Positions 34,908 to 45,696 of a DNA stretch of 64,000 nt are shown piece by piece. This stretch comes from Phycisphaerae bacterium (GTDB lineage: Bacteria > Planctomycetota > Phycisphaerae > UBA1845 > Fen-1342). The stretch is from the NCBI GenBank assembly GCA_022072445.1, contig JAJVHV010000014.1:85001-149000 (forward strand). The letters run 5' to 3'. Position 1 is the first letter of the stretch. Each line of letters begins with the position of its first letter. The notes under the pieces are model-generated. The model searched no databases. It was not told the DNA's origin and was given only the letters and a program-made list of their open reading frames with translations. Both the position numbers and the translations under genes were made by a program.

Positions 34908-35336
34908 TTATGGCGCTGCGGTCGCCGACGCCAGCCGAATATCCGCGACGTGCTGTTCGTGTCGCGCCCGGATGCGCGCCAGCAATTGCCCCGTACGCGA
35001 ATTGGCCGGGATCGCCTCGATCGCCCGGCGGTAGAGATCGATGAGCGCGTCCTTCTCGCGAAGAATCCGCGGCAGGATGTTCTGCACGTCGAGATAGTGC
35101 GTGCCGGCCGTCGACAGGCTCAGCGTCCGCGGCCGCGGCGCGCCATCCAGCCGGAGAATCTCATCCGTCAGCCAGCGCTCGTGCTCCTTCTGCTCGCCGA
35201 GCATGCGGCGGAGATTGAGCATGTGCCGCGCCGAGACCCACGACAGAAAGTGCTCCGACTCGACGAATCGCTCAAGATGCGTCGCGGTCTCGTGCCCGAG
35301 CAGCTCGTTCAGAATCTCGATGCTCTGTGAATTCAT
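34908..35336 (-). CDS. Ferritin-like helical protein
   Basis: 142 residues, ATG 35336. A four-helix pattern with paired acidic/His positions is visible: ELLGHETATHLERFVESEHF in helix 1, then EQKEHERWLTDEILRLDG in helix 2, as in bacterioferritin and Dps-type proteins (E...H...E..H). The C-terminal half has ILREKDALIDLYRRAI and RARHEQHVADIRL, with further His/Glu. A di-iron or DNA-protecting role is suggested, not proven. It is the first gene read after nuoN on this strand (30-base gap), so may be co-transcribed with the nuo genes. Confidence 0.55.
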   Translation of the reverse strand: MNSQSIEILNELLGHETATHLERFVESEHFLSWVSARHMLNLRRMLGEQKEHERWLTDEILRLDGAPRPRTLSLSTAGTHYLDVQNILPRILREKDALIDLYRRAIEAIPANSRTGQLLARIRARHEQHVADIRLASATAAP

Positions 35337-35366
35337 CCGAATCTCTGTGTTCGGCCGGTGCCGACC

Positions 35367-37010
35367 TCAGGGTCGCACTGCCGCCGCCAGCCCGTCGCCG
35401 GCGTCCGTCCGCGCCGCGCTGACCGTATACATGTTGCTCGTGTAGCGATCGGCCATGCTCTTCAGCGGCCGGACCCAGATCGTGCCCGTCAGAATCAGCA
35501 GCAGCGCGCACGCCACCACCAGCGCCTTGCCCGCACCCGGCGCCCGCAGCGGCTTCTCGTGCTCCGGCGGCACAAAGTACATCTGCCACACAACCCGCGC
35601 GTAGTAATACAGGCTCACCGCCGTGTTCAGCGCCAGCACCAGCGCCAGCACCCACAGAAACGGCATGTTCGCCTCGCGGGCCGCCCCGCCCAGCGCCGCC
35701 AGAATCCACCACTTGACGTAGAAACCGCCCAGCGGCGGAAGCCCGACCAGCGAGATCAGGCAGACGGTCATGGCGGCGGCGGTCAGCGCGTCGCGCCACC
35801 CCAAGCCGGCAAACGACTTCATGCTCTCCTCGCCGGTGTCCGCCGCCACCAGTCCGAGCGTCATGAACGCGCCCAGATTCATGAACATGTAGATCAGCAG
35901 ATACGCGACGACCGCGCTCATGGCGTTTTCGTAGCCACTGCTGCGCACCACGATCGCGCCGGCCATCAGCATATACCCCGCGTGCGCAATCGAGCTGTAG
36001 GCCAGCATGCGGCGGATGTTCGTTTGCCGATAGGCGGCGAAGTTGGCGAACGTGCACGTCAGGATCGCGAAGACGCCCACGCCGTAGCTGATCGTCGGCA
36101 GCACGTACTGTGAATACTCGCCGCCCGCGTGGCCGGCGAAGGCGAAGACCATCCGCAGCAACAGCAGCAAACCCGCCGCCTTGCTGGCCACGCTCAGCCA
36201 GGTCGCGACCGGCAGCGACGCGCCTTCGAACACGTCGGGACACCAGAAATGAAACGGGACGGCGGAGATCTTAAAGCCCACGCCGGCGAAAAACGCCAGC
36301 AGCCCGACCGCCAGCAGCGGGCCGCCCGGTCCGCCCGTCGCCAGCCGCGCCGCCAGCGTCGGCACGTGCAGCGTGCCGAACATGCCGAACAGCAGGCTCG
36401 CCCCATAGATCATCAGGCCGCTGGTCGCGGCGCCGAATACGACGTACTTGACCGACGCCTCGGCGGCGGTGCGGCGGAACTTGTCGAAGCCGGCCAGCCC
36501 GTAAGAGGGCAGCGACGCCAGCTCGATCGCGACGATGACCATCAGCAGGTGATTCGCCGACGTCATCAGCGACATGCCGAGCGCGCTGGCCAGCAGCAGC
36601 GTCAGAAACTCGTGCGGATTCTGCTCGCGCTCGCCGTCGGTCATCATCCACATCGCGACGATCACGATCAGAAAGACCATCAGAAACATGCGGAAAAACA
36701 GACTGACCCGGTCCGCCACCAGCATTGCCGGCCCGCTCGACCCGTCGCGGGCGGCCACACCGAAAAGGTCGCTCCCCGACGCCGCCACGTCACCGATCAC
36801 AAACCAGCAGGCCAGCGCGCCGACCACCGCCCCCAGCAGCGCCAGCAAGCCTGGGACGCGCAGGCTGCGCCGCGAAAGCAGCGGCGCCAGCAGGATGGCT
36901 ACGATCGTCGCGATCAGCAGCAGGTCGGGCAGCACCAGCCGCAGATCGCCCGCCGCGGGCAGCCAAATCTTCGCCAGCAGGGGCATTGTCAGGCCGAGGG
37001 TCTCGTGCAT
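35367..37010 (-). CDS. nuoN: NADH-quinone oxidoreductase subunit N
   Basis: Antiporter-like proton-pumping subunit of the complex I membrane arm. 547 residues with about 14 helices; the region EAYLKYVVFGAATSGLMIYG-type is present as EASVKYVVFGAATSGLMI, and ELASLPSYGLAGF and SSIAHAGYMLMAG match NuoN. The conserved helix-7 Lys and helix-5 Glu are in place (VAIELASLPSY, SEAKYV-type here EASVKYV). Last nuo gene; nuoM starts (reading the same way) ending 4 bases away. Confidence 0.93.
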   Translation of the reverse strand: MHETLGLTMPLLAKIWLPAAGDLRLVLPDLLLIATIVAILLAPLLSRRSLRVPGLLALLGAVVGALACWFVIGDVAASGSDLFGVAARDGSSGPAMLVADRVSLFFRMFLMVFLIVIVAMWMMTDGEREQNPHEFLTLLLASALGMSLMTSANHLLMVIVAIELASLPSYGLAGFDKFRRTAAEASVKYVVFGAATSGLMIYGASLLFGMFGTLHVPTLAARLATGGPGGPLLAVGLLAFFAGVGFKISAVPFHFWCPDVFEGASLPVATWLSVASKAAGLLLLLRMVFAFAGHAGGEYSQYVLPTISYGVGVFAILTCTFANFAAYRQTNIRRMLAYSSIAHAGYMLMAGAIVVRSSGYENAMSAVVAYLLIYMFMNLGAFMTLGLVAADTGEESMKSFAGLGWRDALTAAAMTVCLISLVGLPPLGGFYVKWWILAALGGAAREANMPFLWVLALVLALNTAVSLYYYARVVWQMYFVPPEHEKPLRAPGAGKALVVACALLLILTGTIWVRPLKSMADRYTSNMYTVSAARTDAGDGLAAAVRP

Positions 37011-37014
37011 GGTC

Positions 37015-38586
<1,572 letters not shown>

Positions 38587-38625
38587 GTCTCAACTCGTCC
38601 GAAACCACGCCTCGCGCCCCAACGC

Positions 38626-41445
38626 CTAGGGCGCAGCGGCCAGCTCAGGTTCACGCACCTGCGCTGCCAGTTGCCGGAAAACAAGTACCGCGAAGCCGAT
38701 CAGCACGACGACCAGCTCCACCACACCGGCCCGGTCAACAAAGTAACCCCGCAGAAACTCAACGATCGCCGGCCACTGGCCCGCGGCCGGCGGCTGGCCG
38801 AACACCACGCCCCGTATCAACCGCAGGACGGCGGCCGCCGCCACCAGCGGCAACACGACGCCGACGCAGTGGCCCGGCGCCGCCACCAGCGCCGCGCCCA
38901 GCACAATGAACAGCACGCCCGCCGTGGCGCTCCAGATACACAGAATCAGGCCGGCGACCACGGTCGCCGCCGTCAGCACGTAATTGCGGATGATGCCCGT
39001 GTGCGTCGAGCGCAGCGCGCCGGCGATGTTCCACGCCAGCCATCCCGTCCCGTTCACCGCGCCGTCCACGCCGCGATTGTCGAGCACTACGCCGGTGAAT
39101 GAGCCCAGCCACTTGGTGAAGTGGCCGGCGAGATTCACCAGCCCGTCGATGATCCAGTTGTCGAACAGGCCGGCGATCACCGCCACGACGCGCGCCCCGC
39201 CCACCAGCACCGTGTTGTAAACCTCGTCGAAATAGAACTTGTGCTCCAGGACGTTGTGCAGCGCGCCCATCAGCGGCAGCCGCTTCAGCGCCGTCGCCAG
39301 CTCCAGCCCGTTGCGATAGATCATCCACGCCGCGAGCAACCCCGCCACGAACGAAAAACCGACCAGCAGCGGCAGCGCCTGGTGCGCCGCGTGCACCATC
39401 GGAGCGTGGTTGTCCGTGCCGCCGTCGATCATCGGCACGACCGGCGGCGACTGCGGCGCCGACTCGAGCACCATGCCGCGGAACAGCAGGGGGCCGCTGA
39501 CCAGCGTCATGACCGCCAGCACGACCAGCGGCATGAACATCACGGGCTTCTCGCTGGCGTGCTCGTGGATGTGCGCGTCGCGCGGCTTGCCCAGAAACGT
39601 CAGGATGAAGCAGCGGCCCATGTAGAAGGGCGTGATGTAGGCAATGAGAATCGGGAGGAACCAGAGAATCCACGGCAGCTTCTTTACGCCGCGATATTGC
39701 GCCACGTAGTCCGGACCGTGCGACTCGCCGCCCGCGTGCCCGCCGGGCCGCTGCTCCGCGTGCCCGCCACCCGCCGCCGGCTCAGGCTGTGTGCCGTGTT
39801 CCTGATCGTCCGTTGTGCCCGCCGTGACGTAGGCCGGCCCATCGGCCGCCGCATGCGCCGGAGCGGCGTGCGGATCGGCGGGCGAAGCCTCGCCCCAGCC
39901 GAAGTGCCGCGCGTGCGCCACCGCGAGAATCTCGTCCTTGCTGTAGAACCCGCCGATGCCGACCTGCGTCCAGGGAATGCCCGCGCCGGAGATGGCCAGC
40001 ACGGCCACCAGGAATGTGAAAGCCGTCACCGGCAGCTTGCTGCGCAGGCCGCCCATGCGGCGCATGTCCTGCTCGTGATGGCAGGCCTCGATCACCTGCC
40101 CGGAGCCGAGGAACATCATTGCTTTGAAGAACGCGTGCGTCAGCAGGTGGAACAGGGCCGCGATCCACGCCCCCACGCCCATGCCGTAGATCATGTAGCC
40201 GAGCTGCGAGAGCGTCGAATACGCCAGCACGCGCTTGATGTCCGTCTGCACGATCGCGATCAGCGCCGCCATCGTCAGCGTGATGCACCCGATGCTCGCG
40301 ATGACCAGTTGCGCGTCCGGCGTCAGCAGCGTAAAGATGCGCCCCACCAGATACACGCCCGCCGCCACCATCGTCGCCGCGTGAATCAGGGCCGACACCG
40401 GCGTGGGGCCTTCCATCGCGTCGGGCAGCCAGACTTGCAGCGGGAACTGCGCGCTCTTGCCGATCGCCCCGCAGAACAGTCCGATGCCCATCCAGGTTGC
40501 CAGCGAGACGCCCCAGAACGTTGTCGAGAAGAGGCCCGCCGCGTGGGCCGCCTGCGCCGGCGCGACCGCCGCCGCCGCCGGCGTTAGGGCGCCGTGCGCT
40601 TCGCCGGCGTGATGCGCCGCCGCCTCGAAGACCGCCGCCGACCCGGTCAGCGACAGATCGCCCAGGTAGACGTAGACCAACATCATGCCGATCAGAAAGC
40701 CGAAGTCGCCGACGCGGTTGGTGATGAACGCCTTCATGGCTGCGTTGCTGGCCGACTTCTTCTCGAACCAGAAGCCGATCAGCAGGTAGCTGCACAGGCC
40801 GACCAGCTCCCAGAAGATGAACAGAAACAGCACGTTGACGCTGATCACCAGGCCCAGCATCGAAAAGCAGAACAGCGACAGGTAGGTGAAAAAACGCGGA
40901 AAGCGTGCGTCATGCGCCATGTACCCCACGCTGAAGACGTGGATGCACGTCGCACACAGCGCCACCATGAAGAACATGATGATCGTCAGCGAGTCGAGCC
41001 GGACGCCGAACTTGATCGGCACCGCCCCCAGGTTGGCCCACAGCACTTCGCTCGCCACGGCCTGCGCCGTCAGCTCCGCCCGGCCCTCCGCCGTCGTGCC
41101 CAGCCACATCGCCAGCACGATCGACGCCATCAGCAGCGAGAACCCGATCGCCAGAACCGCCACCCAGCCCGCCGTCGGGTTTCCACCCGGCACCGGCTTG
41201 ACCTTCGGCGGATAGCCGTGGCCGTGCTCGTCATGCCCGCCGTGGGAATGCCCGCCGTGTCCGCCGTGGGTGTGCTCGTCGTGCGAGTGCCCGTGGCCGG
41301 CGTCGCCGTGATCGTTGTCTCCATGCCCGTGGAGTTCGCGCCGCGGCGGCAGCTTGGTGCCGAAGAACGCCAGGAATACGAAGCTCAGCAGCGGCACGAA
41401 GACGCCCAGCAGCAGGCAGATCTGGAGAAGATTCGCGGTCGACAT
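38626..41445 (-). CDS. nuoL: NADH-quinone oxidoreductase subunit L, very long, His-rich
   Basis: 939 residues; E. coli NuoL is 613. Conserved core: MGYMAHDARFPRFFTYLSLF-type as YMAHDARFPRFFTYLSLF, IFWELVGLCSYLLIGFWFE (FWELVGLCSYLLIG), KSAQFPLQVWLPDAMEGPTP (SAQFPLQVWLPDAM), VQTDIKRVLAYSTLSQLGYM and the HxH-type helix MFLGSGQVIEACHHEQDM. Additions: a His/Asp/Gly-rich segment after the first helix (residues about 36-80, repeats of HGGH and GHGH) and a second His/Ala/Gly-rich loop (about 525-577), plus extra C-terminal helices. Such segments may bind metal or be disordered; consequence unknown. Catalytic core looks complete. Confidence 0.93.
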   Translation of the reverse strand: MSTANLLQICLLLGVFVPLLSFVFLAFFGTKLPPRRELHGHGDNDHGDAGHGHSHDEHTHGGHGGHSHGGHDEHGHGYPPKVKPVPGGNPTAGWVAVLAIGFSLLMASIVLAMWLGTTAEGRAELTAQAVASEVLWANLGAVPIKFGVRLDSLTIIMFFMVALCATCIHVFSVGYMAHDARFPRFFTYLSLFCFSMLGLVISVNVLFLFIFWELVGLCSYLLIGFWFEKKSASNAAMKAFITNRVGDFGFLIGMMLVYVYLGDLSLTGSAAVFEAAAHHAGEAHGALTPAAAAVAPAQAAHAAGLFSTTFWGVSLATWMGIGLFCGAIGKSAQFPLQVWLPDAMEGPTPVSALIHAATMVAAGVYLVGRIFTLLTPDAQLVIASIGCITLTMAALIAIVQTDIKRVLAYSTLSQLGYMIYGMGVGAWIAALFHLLTHAFFKAMMFLGSGQVIEACHHEQDMRRMGGLRSKLPVTAFTFLVAVLAISGAGIPWTQVGIGGFYSKDEILAVAHARHFGWGEASPADPHAAPAHAAADGPAYVTAGTTDDQEHGTQPEPAAGGGHAEQRPGGHAGGESHGPDYVAQYRGVKKLPWILWFLPILIAYITPFYMGRCFILTFLGKPRDAHIHEHASEKPVMFMPLVVLAVMTLVSGPLLFRGMVLESAPQSPPVVPMIDGGTDNHAPMVHAAHQALPLLVGFSFVAGLLAAWMIYRNGLELATALKRLPLMGALHNVLEHKFYFDEVYNTVLVGGARVVAVIAGLFDNWIIDGLVNLAGHFTKWLGSFTGVVLDNRGVDGAVNGTGWLAWNIAGALRSTHTGIIRNYVLTAATVVAGLILCIWSATAGVLFIVLGAALVAAPGHCVGVVLPLVAAAAVLRLIRGVVFGQPPAAGQWPAIVEFLRGYFVDRAGVVELVVVLIGFAVLVFRQLAAQVREPELAAAP

Positions 41446-41457
41446 GGCGCTGGGCGG

Positions 41458-41769
41458 CTATCCTCGGGTCGTGTCCGCCTGATCGACGTCGATCGTGGCG
41501 TAGTTGTTGTAGAAGTTCAGAAAGATCGCCAGCGCGATGGCCGCCTCGGCCGCCGCCAGCACGATCACGAACATCGCCGCGATCGCCCCGTCCAGGCCGC
41601 CGACGCGGTAGCGCCCGAACGCGACGAAGTTGATGTTCGCGGCGTTCAGCACCAGCTCGGCCCCCAGCAGAATGCCGATGGCGTTGCGCTTGGTCGCCAT
41701 CACCAGGATGCCCATGGCGAAGACGAACGCCGAAACGAAGAGGTAATGTTCGACACCGATTTCAAACAT
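41458..41769 (-). CDS. nuoK: NADH-quinone oxidoreductase subunit K
   Basis: 103 residues from ATG 41769, which has GAGG at a proper distance; ATG 41781 is a possible earlier start. Three helices with the family motifs LLGAELVLNAANINFV (conserved Glu in helix 2) and AAAEAAIALAIFLNFY (conserved Glu in helix 3). Its start overlaps the end of the 41762-42313 gene by about 8 bases. Confidence 0.92.
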   Translation of the reverse strand: MFEIGVEHYLFVSAFVFAMGILVMATKRNAIGILLGAELVLNAANINFVAFGRYRVGGLDGAIAAMFVIVLAAAEAAIALAIFLNFYNNYATIDVDQADTTRG

Positions 41770-42313
41770 CATCTGCCTCATCTCGTCGTTTCCGCGCTCG
41801 AAGTCGTAGATTCTCTTCGATCGTCAGTCCAACCGGCAGCGTGATCTTCAGCATTTCTTCTTCGCCTCTGGCCTGTCGATACGCGTCGAGGATGATCGGC
41901 CCTCGCTCCTCCATCGGCACGCCCGCCCAGCGATCCCACAGCACGGTCACTGCAAGCCAGCCACCATACCGCTGCTCTTCCTCCTGTATGTCCGGGATCC
42001 CCTTCATCGCCCGCGCTCTTGGCGCACGAAGCTCGCGAGCCAGTTCTTCAACGAGCTCCGGATGAGAATGAGGCGGCTTGGCCTTTTTCCGCTTGACGGG
42101 CACCTTCAGCTCCATAACGCAGCGTAAGTTTGCACGCACCCAGTCGACGCTCTTGCGCACGGACAATAGCTCCACATCGGATGCCACGACGTTCTTGTAG
42201 CGCAACTTCTCGCTCCATTCAAATCGTCGCGCGGCGGCGCGCTCCAACTCCAGCCAGGTGTCGAGGCGGTGGGGCCGAGCCTGGTGGGATGACATTCGGT
42301 CTAAGAGCGGCAA
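41762..42313 (-). CDS. Unknown soluble protein inserted between nuoJ and nuoK
   Basis: A TTG at 42313 has GAGGAT 7 bases upstream; an ATG at 42295 is the alternative. About 183 residues, soluble, charged, rich in Arg/Lys/Glu (KVPVKRKKAKPPHSHPE, ELARELRAPRARA) with a compact C-terminal part (LAVTVLWDRWAGVPMEERGP, ILDAYRQARGEEEMLK). No transmembrane segment and no relation to complex I subunits. The C-terminal region weakly recalls conserved hypothetical proteins of cyanobacteria and planctomycetes. It overlaps nuoK, so it is translated within the operon; role unknown. Confidence 0.6.
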   Translation of the reverse strand: MPLLDRMSSHQARPHRLDTWLELERAAARRFEWSEKLRYKNVVASDVELLSVRKSVDWVRANLRCVMELKVPVKRKKAKPPHSHPELVEELARELRAPRARAMKGIPDIQEEEQRYGGWLAVTVLWDRWAGVPMEERGPIILDAYRQARGEEEMLKITLPVGLTIEENLRLRARKRRDEADDV

Positions 42314-42335
42314 GGACGGATCCTCAATGTCGCAC

Positions 42336-42845
42336 TCATCGCTTCTCCGGCCGGGCCAGGTACGCCGCCCCGACCATCACGGCCAGCAGCAGCACGGACG
42401 AAACCTCGAACGGCACCAGGTAGTCGGTCAGCAACGCCACGCCGATGTCGCGCACCGGCGCGATCCGCGCCGGCTGCCCGGCCGCGCCGTCGGGCAGCAC
42501 CGCCCACGCGTGCGACAGCGACAGCCCCGCGATCGACGCGAAGATCACCAGCGCCACCAGCGTCGCCATCAGCACTTCGCCGCGCTTCGGCTGAAAGCGC
42601 ATGTACGGATTGCGGGCCGTGAGCATGACGCCGAAAACGATCAGGATCAGGATGCCGCCCGCGTAGACGATGATCTGCACAACCGCCAGCAGATTCGCCG
42701 CCAGCAGAAAGTAGAGCAGGGCGGCGCTGCCCAGCGTGCCGAGCAGCCACGTCGCGGCGTGAACGATGTTCCGCGAAAGCGCGATCATCAGCGACGAGAC
42801 GATCATCACCGCGGCCGAGATGTAGAAGATGACGGCTTCGATCAT
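42336..42845 (-). CDS. nuoJ: NADH-quinone oxidoreductase subunit J
   Basis: 169 residues from ATG 42845, two bases after the nuoH stop. Five helices; the NuoJ signature LLYFLLAANLLAVVQIIVYAG, seen in parts as FLLAANLLAVVQIIVYAGGI, followed by ILIVFGVMLT. C-terminal helix VPFEVSSVLLLAVMVGAAYL. In most bacteria nuoI lies between H and J; here J follows H directly. Confidence 0.93.
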   Translation of the reverse strand: MIEAVIFYISAAVMIVSSLMIALSRNIVHAATWLLGTLGSAALLYFLLAANLLAVVQIIVYAGGILILIVFGVMLTARNPYMRFQPKRGEVLMATLVALVIFASIAGLSLSHAWAVLPDGAAGQPARIAPVRDIGVALLTDYLVPFEVSSVLLLAVMVGAAYLARPEKR

Positions 42846-42847
42846 CG

Positions 42848-44374
42848 TCACGCCCCCGGAAGCAGATCGACCGCCAGCGTCCCGACCAGCGGACGCCGGT
42901 TCGCGAAGCCGTACCAGATCGTGTAAAGGGCCGCGCCGCTGACGATCAGACCGATCACGCCCAGAACCACTTTCACCACCAGCGCGAGCGCGCCGAATAC
43001 CGGGTTCCCCATTCCCAGGAAGAGCTCCCAGAACGTGCTCGCCAGCACCATCACCAGCACCAGCGGCAGCATCACCTGGATGCACGAATAAAGCACCTGG
43101 TCAATCCGGATGCGCGGCAACGTCCAGCGCAACCACAATTGCACGTAGATGAAGCACAGGCACTTCAGAATGAAGATCACCGGCCCGTTGAAGAGCAGGC
43201 CGTACATCAGCCGGCCCGACAGCGTCGTGCTCTGCTCCAGCCAGATCGGCGCCGGCCACGGCGAATGCCACGCCCCGAGGAACAGAATCACCAGCAACGC
43301 GCTGACGATGAACATCGCGACGTACTCGGCGAAGAAAAACAGCGACCAGCGAAAGCCGCTGTATTCCGTGTGAAAGCCCGAGACCAGCTCGCTCTCCCCC
43401 TCCGGCAGGTCAAACGGAGCCCGCTTGCACGACGCCAGCGAGCTGATGAAGTAGGTGAACGCCGCCACGAACGTCCACGGACTATGAAAAATCAGCCACG
43501 TGAACCACCCGCCCGACTGCTGTTCGGCGATGTCGGCAAACCGCAGCGACCCGGCCACCATGACCGGAATCAGCAGCGACATGCCCATCGGAATCTCGTA
43601 GCTGATCACCTGGCACGCCTCGCGCATCGCGCCGAACAGCGCCCACTTGTTGTTGCTCGACCAGCCCGCCAGAATCACCGACAGCACTTCCAGCCCTAAC
43701 GCCGCGAGAATGAACAGCAGCCCAACGTCCAGGTCGCGAAACACCCAGTACGTGCCGAACGGCAGCGCCACCAGCGCCACGATCACCGGCACAAACGCCA
43801 GGTAGGGCGATATCAGAAACAGCGCCTTATCGCCCCCCGCCGGCACAAAGTCTTCCTTGGCGATCAGCTTCACGCCGTCCGCGAACGACTGCGACCAGCC
43901 GTGCCACCCGCCGGTCCGCATCGGACCGACGCGCGACTGCATGTGCGCCGAGACTTTCCGCTCCCACCAGATCGCGAACACCGGAATCAGCGACGCGAAG
44001 CCGACCACGCCCGCGATTCCCAGAAGATCTCGCACCAGCAGAGGCTGAAGCGGCCACAGCACCCACGCGGGCGTCCACCGCGCGAGCTGCTGCCCACCGC
44101 GCGCCAACTCGTCCAATGAATAAAAAGTCTCCGGCTCCCCGCCCCCGGCCGCCAACTGGCTCCGCACCGCCGCCAGATCCTGAAACGCGCCCACAACCGC
44201 CCAGGCGGCCAGGCCCGACAGCACAATCGCCGACAGCAGGACGAACCCCGGCAGCGCCCGCACGATCGGCGCCGCGACCGAATAAACGCCGAGCGCCAGC
44301 GACGCGATCAGCCCCGAAAACCCTCGAAAGTGCGGCTTCGGGCGGGCGGGCCAGGGAACGTAAAAGCGGGACAT
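42848..44374 (-). CDS. nuoH: NADH-quinone oxidoreductase subunit H
   Basis: 508 residues; typical NuoH is about 325-440, and the extra length is at the N-terminus (one or two more helices, FSGLIASLALGVYSVAAPIV and LSAIVLSGLAAWAVV) before the core. Core motifs: ERKVSAHMQSRVGPMRTGGW, FADGVKLIAKED, CKRAPFDLPEGESELVSGF and HTEYSG, the quinone-site region. First gene of the preserved nuo cluster; no upstream complex I genes (A-G, I) in the window. Confidence 0.95.
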   Translation of the reverse strand: MSRFYVPWPARPKPHFRGFSGLIASLALGVYSVAAPIVRALPGFVLLSAIVLSGLAAWAVVGAFQDLAAVRSQLAAGGGEPETFYSLDELARGGQQLARWTPAWVLWPLQPLLVRDLLGIAGVVGFASLIPVFAIWWERKVSAHMQSRVGPMRTGGWHGWSQSFADGVKLIAKEDFVPAGGDKALFLISPYLAFVPVIVALVALPFGTYWVFRDLDVGLLFILAALGLEVLSVILAGWSSNNKWALFGAMREACQVISYEIPMGMSLLIPVMVAGSLRFADIAEQQSGGWFTWLIFHSPWTFVAAFTYFISSLASCKRAPFDLPEGESELVSGFHTEYSGFRWSLFFFAEYVAMFIVSALLVILFLGAWHSPWPAPIWLEQSTTLSGRLMYGLLFNGPVIFILKCLCFIYVQLWLRWTLPRIRIDQVLYSCIQVMLPLVLVMVLASTFWELFLGMGNPVFGALALVVKVVLGVIGLIVSGAALYTIWYGFANRRPLVGTLAVDLLPGA

Positions 44375-44413
44375 TCAGCCAACCTGGTAGAGTGCTTGTG
44401 AAGAAAGGCACAA

Positions 44414-44441
44414 AGTATATCGAGGTTCATCGCCCGGTAAA
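44414..44441 (-). promoter_or_regulatory. Promoter upstream of nuoH
   Basis: Minus strand TTTACC (44441-44436), 16-base spacer and TATACT (44419-44414), 40 bases before the nuoH start. Confidence 0.5.
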
Positions 44442-44477
44442 GGGGGCTCGCCGCCGCGCCGCGCCGAATCACGCCCA

Positions 44478-45080
44478 TCACGAAGTATCGCCCGACCACT
44501 CATACGCAAAGCGCAGCACTCCGTCGGAATCCGCCGACACCGTCCCCAAGCCCCCGCCGCGCACCCGCTCCGAAACCCCCAGCATCGTCGCCGGCTCGCC
44601 CATCTGCTCGGCGACGTTCGGAAACCGCTGCAAGAGCCGCGTCAGCCCCGCCGCAATCCACGCGTGCGACTCCACCGCGAGCTTGTCGCCCTTGGTTGCA
44701 ACCAGTTGGCTGAGCAGCAGCTTCAGCGTGTCGGTTGGTCCGGCGTCCTGCGTTTCGTACAGCTTCGGGTCGATCTCGCCACTCAGCCGATACGTAACAC
44801 GGGTCCCGAAACCGTAACGTTGCTCGCGATACGTCGCATGCACCCGCGCCGCGACCCGCCGATTGTCCGCGACGATCACCACGATCGCGTCGATCCGCCC
44901 CGTCCAGTCGCGCGACAGAAACGCGAGGCCGCGCTCCGTCCGCCGCACCTTCTCCGCCGGCAGCACCCGCCCATAGTCGTCGGGCGCCTGCCCCAGCTTC
45001 AGCCGCGCGTAGTGCCACGACGCACAACCCGGCAGCACCAGAATCGCGATCAGCCCACACGCCGCGCCAGACGTTTTCAT
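44478..45080 (-). CDS. Lipoprotein, unknown
   Basis: ATG 45080. Signal peptide ending in a lipobox (ACGLIAILVLPGC), so the protein is probably membrane-anchored by Cys. 200 residues with alternating strands and helices and a Gly-rich end. No family recognised; could be an envelope component. Upstream of nuoH in the same orientation but separated by about 100 bases and the nuoH promoter. Confidence 0.65.
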   Translation of the reverse strand: MKTSGAACGLIAILVLPGCASWHYARLKLGQAPDDYGRVLPAEKVRRTERGLAFLSRDWTGRIDAIVVIVADNRRVAARVHATYREQRYGFGTRVTYRLSGEIDPKLYETQDAGPTDTLKLLLSQLVATKGDKLAVESHAWIAAGLTRLLQRFPNVAEQMGEPATMLGVSERVRGGGLGTVSADSDGVLRFAYEWSGDTS

Positions 45081-45224
45081 CACGGCATGATCGGCGATGC
45101 CGCCGCCGCCGGCAATGGACTCAACCGGCACGCGGCCCCAAGGCCACAGCCCCATCCGCCCCAGTCCACGCTTCAGCCGGGCCAGACCCGGTCCCGCGCG
45201 CCCAACGCCCGGCTTTCGCACAGC

Positions 45225-45599
45225 TCACTTGGGCGCTGCCGCCCCCGGCAGCGCGCAATCGTGCGGCGCGGGGATCAGGCAGATGAACTCCAGCGGCGTC
45301 GCGCCGGTGTTGCGGAACTGGTGCATCTCGTTGGCCGGCACCCAGATCACGTCACCCGCCCGGAAGGTGCGCTCGCCCTGCGTGCTCTGTGCGGTTCCCT
45401 GCCCCTTCAGGATCAGAATCTCGTGCTCGTAGTCGTGCTGGTGGTGCGGCGTGAATCCGCCCGGTTCGACCTCGAAGTGACGCATGTGAAATGTCGACGC
45501 GCCGTCTTTGGGCCCGACGAGCATCCGCATCTTGGCGCCGCTCGCCCCCGCCATCGTCACCGCCGACTGCTCGTGTTCGCCGATCGGCTGTATTTTCAT
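45225..45599 (-). CDS. Cupin-fold protein
   Basis: 124 residues, ATG 45599 with GGAGG about 9 bases upstream. Cupin motif 1 is PGGFTPHHQHDYEHEILIL (two His and a Glu as metal ligands) and motif 2 is GDVIWVPANEMHQFRNTG (His ligand). Single-domain, so a small metal-binding or sugar/acid-isomerising member; the reaction is not assignable. It lies downstream of the amidohydrolase octet (97-base gap). Confidence 0.85.
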   Translation of the reverse strand: MKIQPIGEHEQSAVTMAGASGAKMRMLVGPKDGASTFHMRHFEVEPGGFTPHHQHDYEHEILILKGQGTAQSTQGERTFRAGDVIWVPANEMHQFRNTGATPLEFICLIPAPHDCALPGAAAPK

Positions 45600-45696
45600 C
45601 GCACGCCTCCTCCGCGAACATTCTACCGTAGCGTCGGGCCTCAGTGCCCACGCCCCGTGGCACGGCCCCGCGCGGCCACGCACGAACACGCACTAC

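Noticed and set aside
45644..45663. Hairpin after amidohydrolase A as terminator
   Set aside because: The stem has a bulge and no T-rich tail; read-through to the cupin gene is equally possible.
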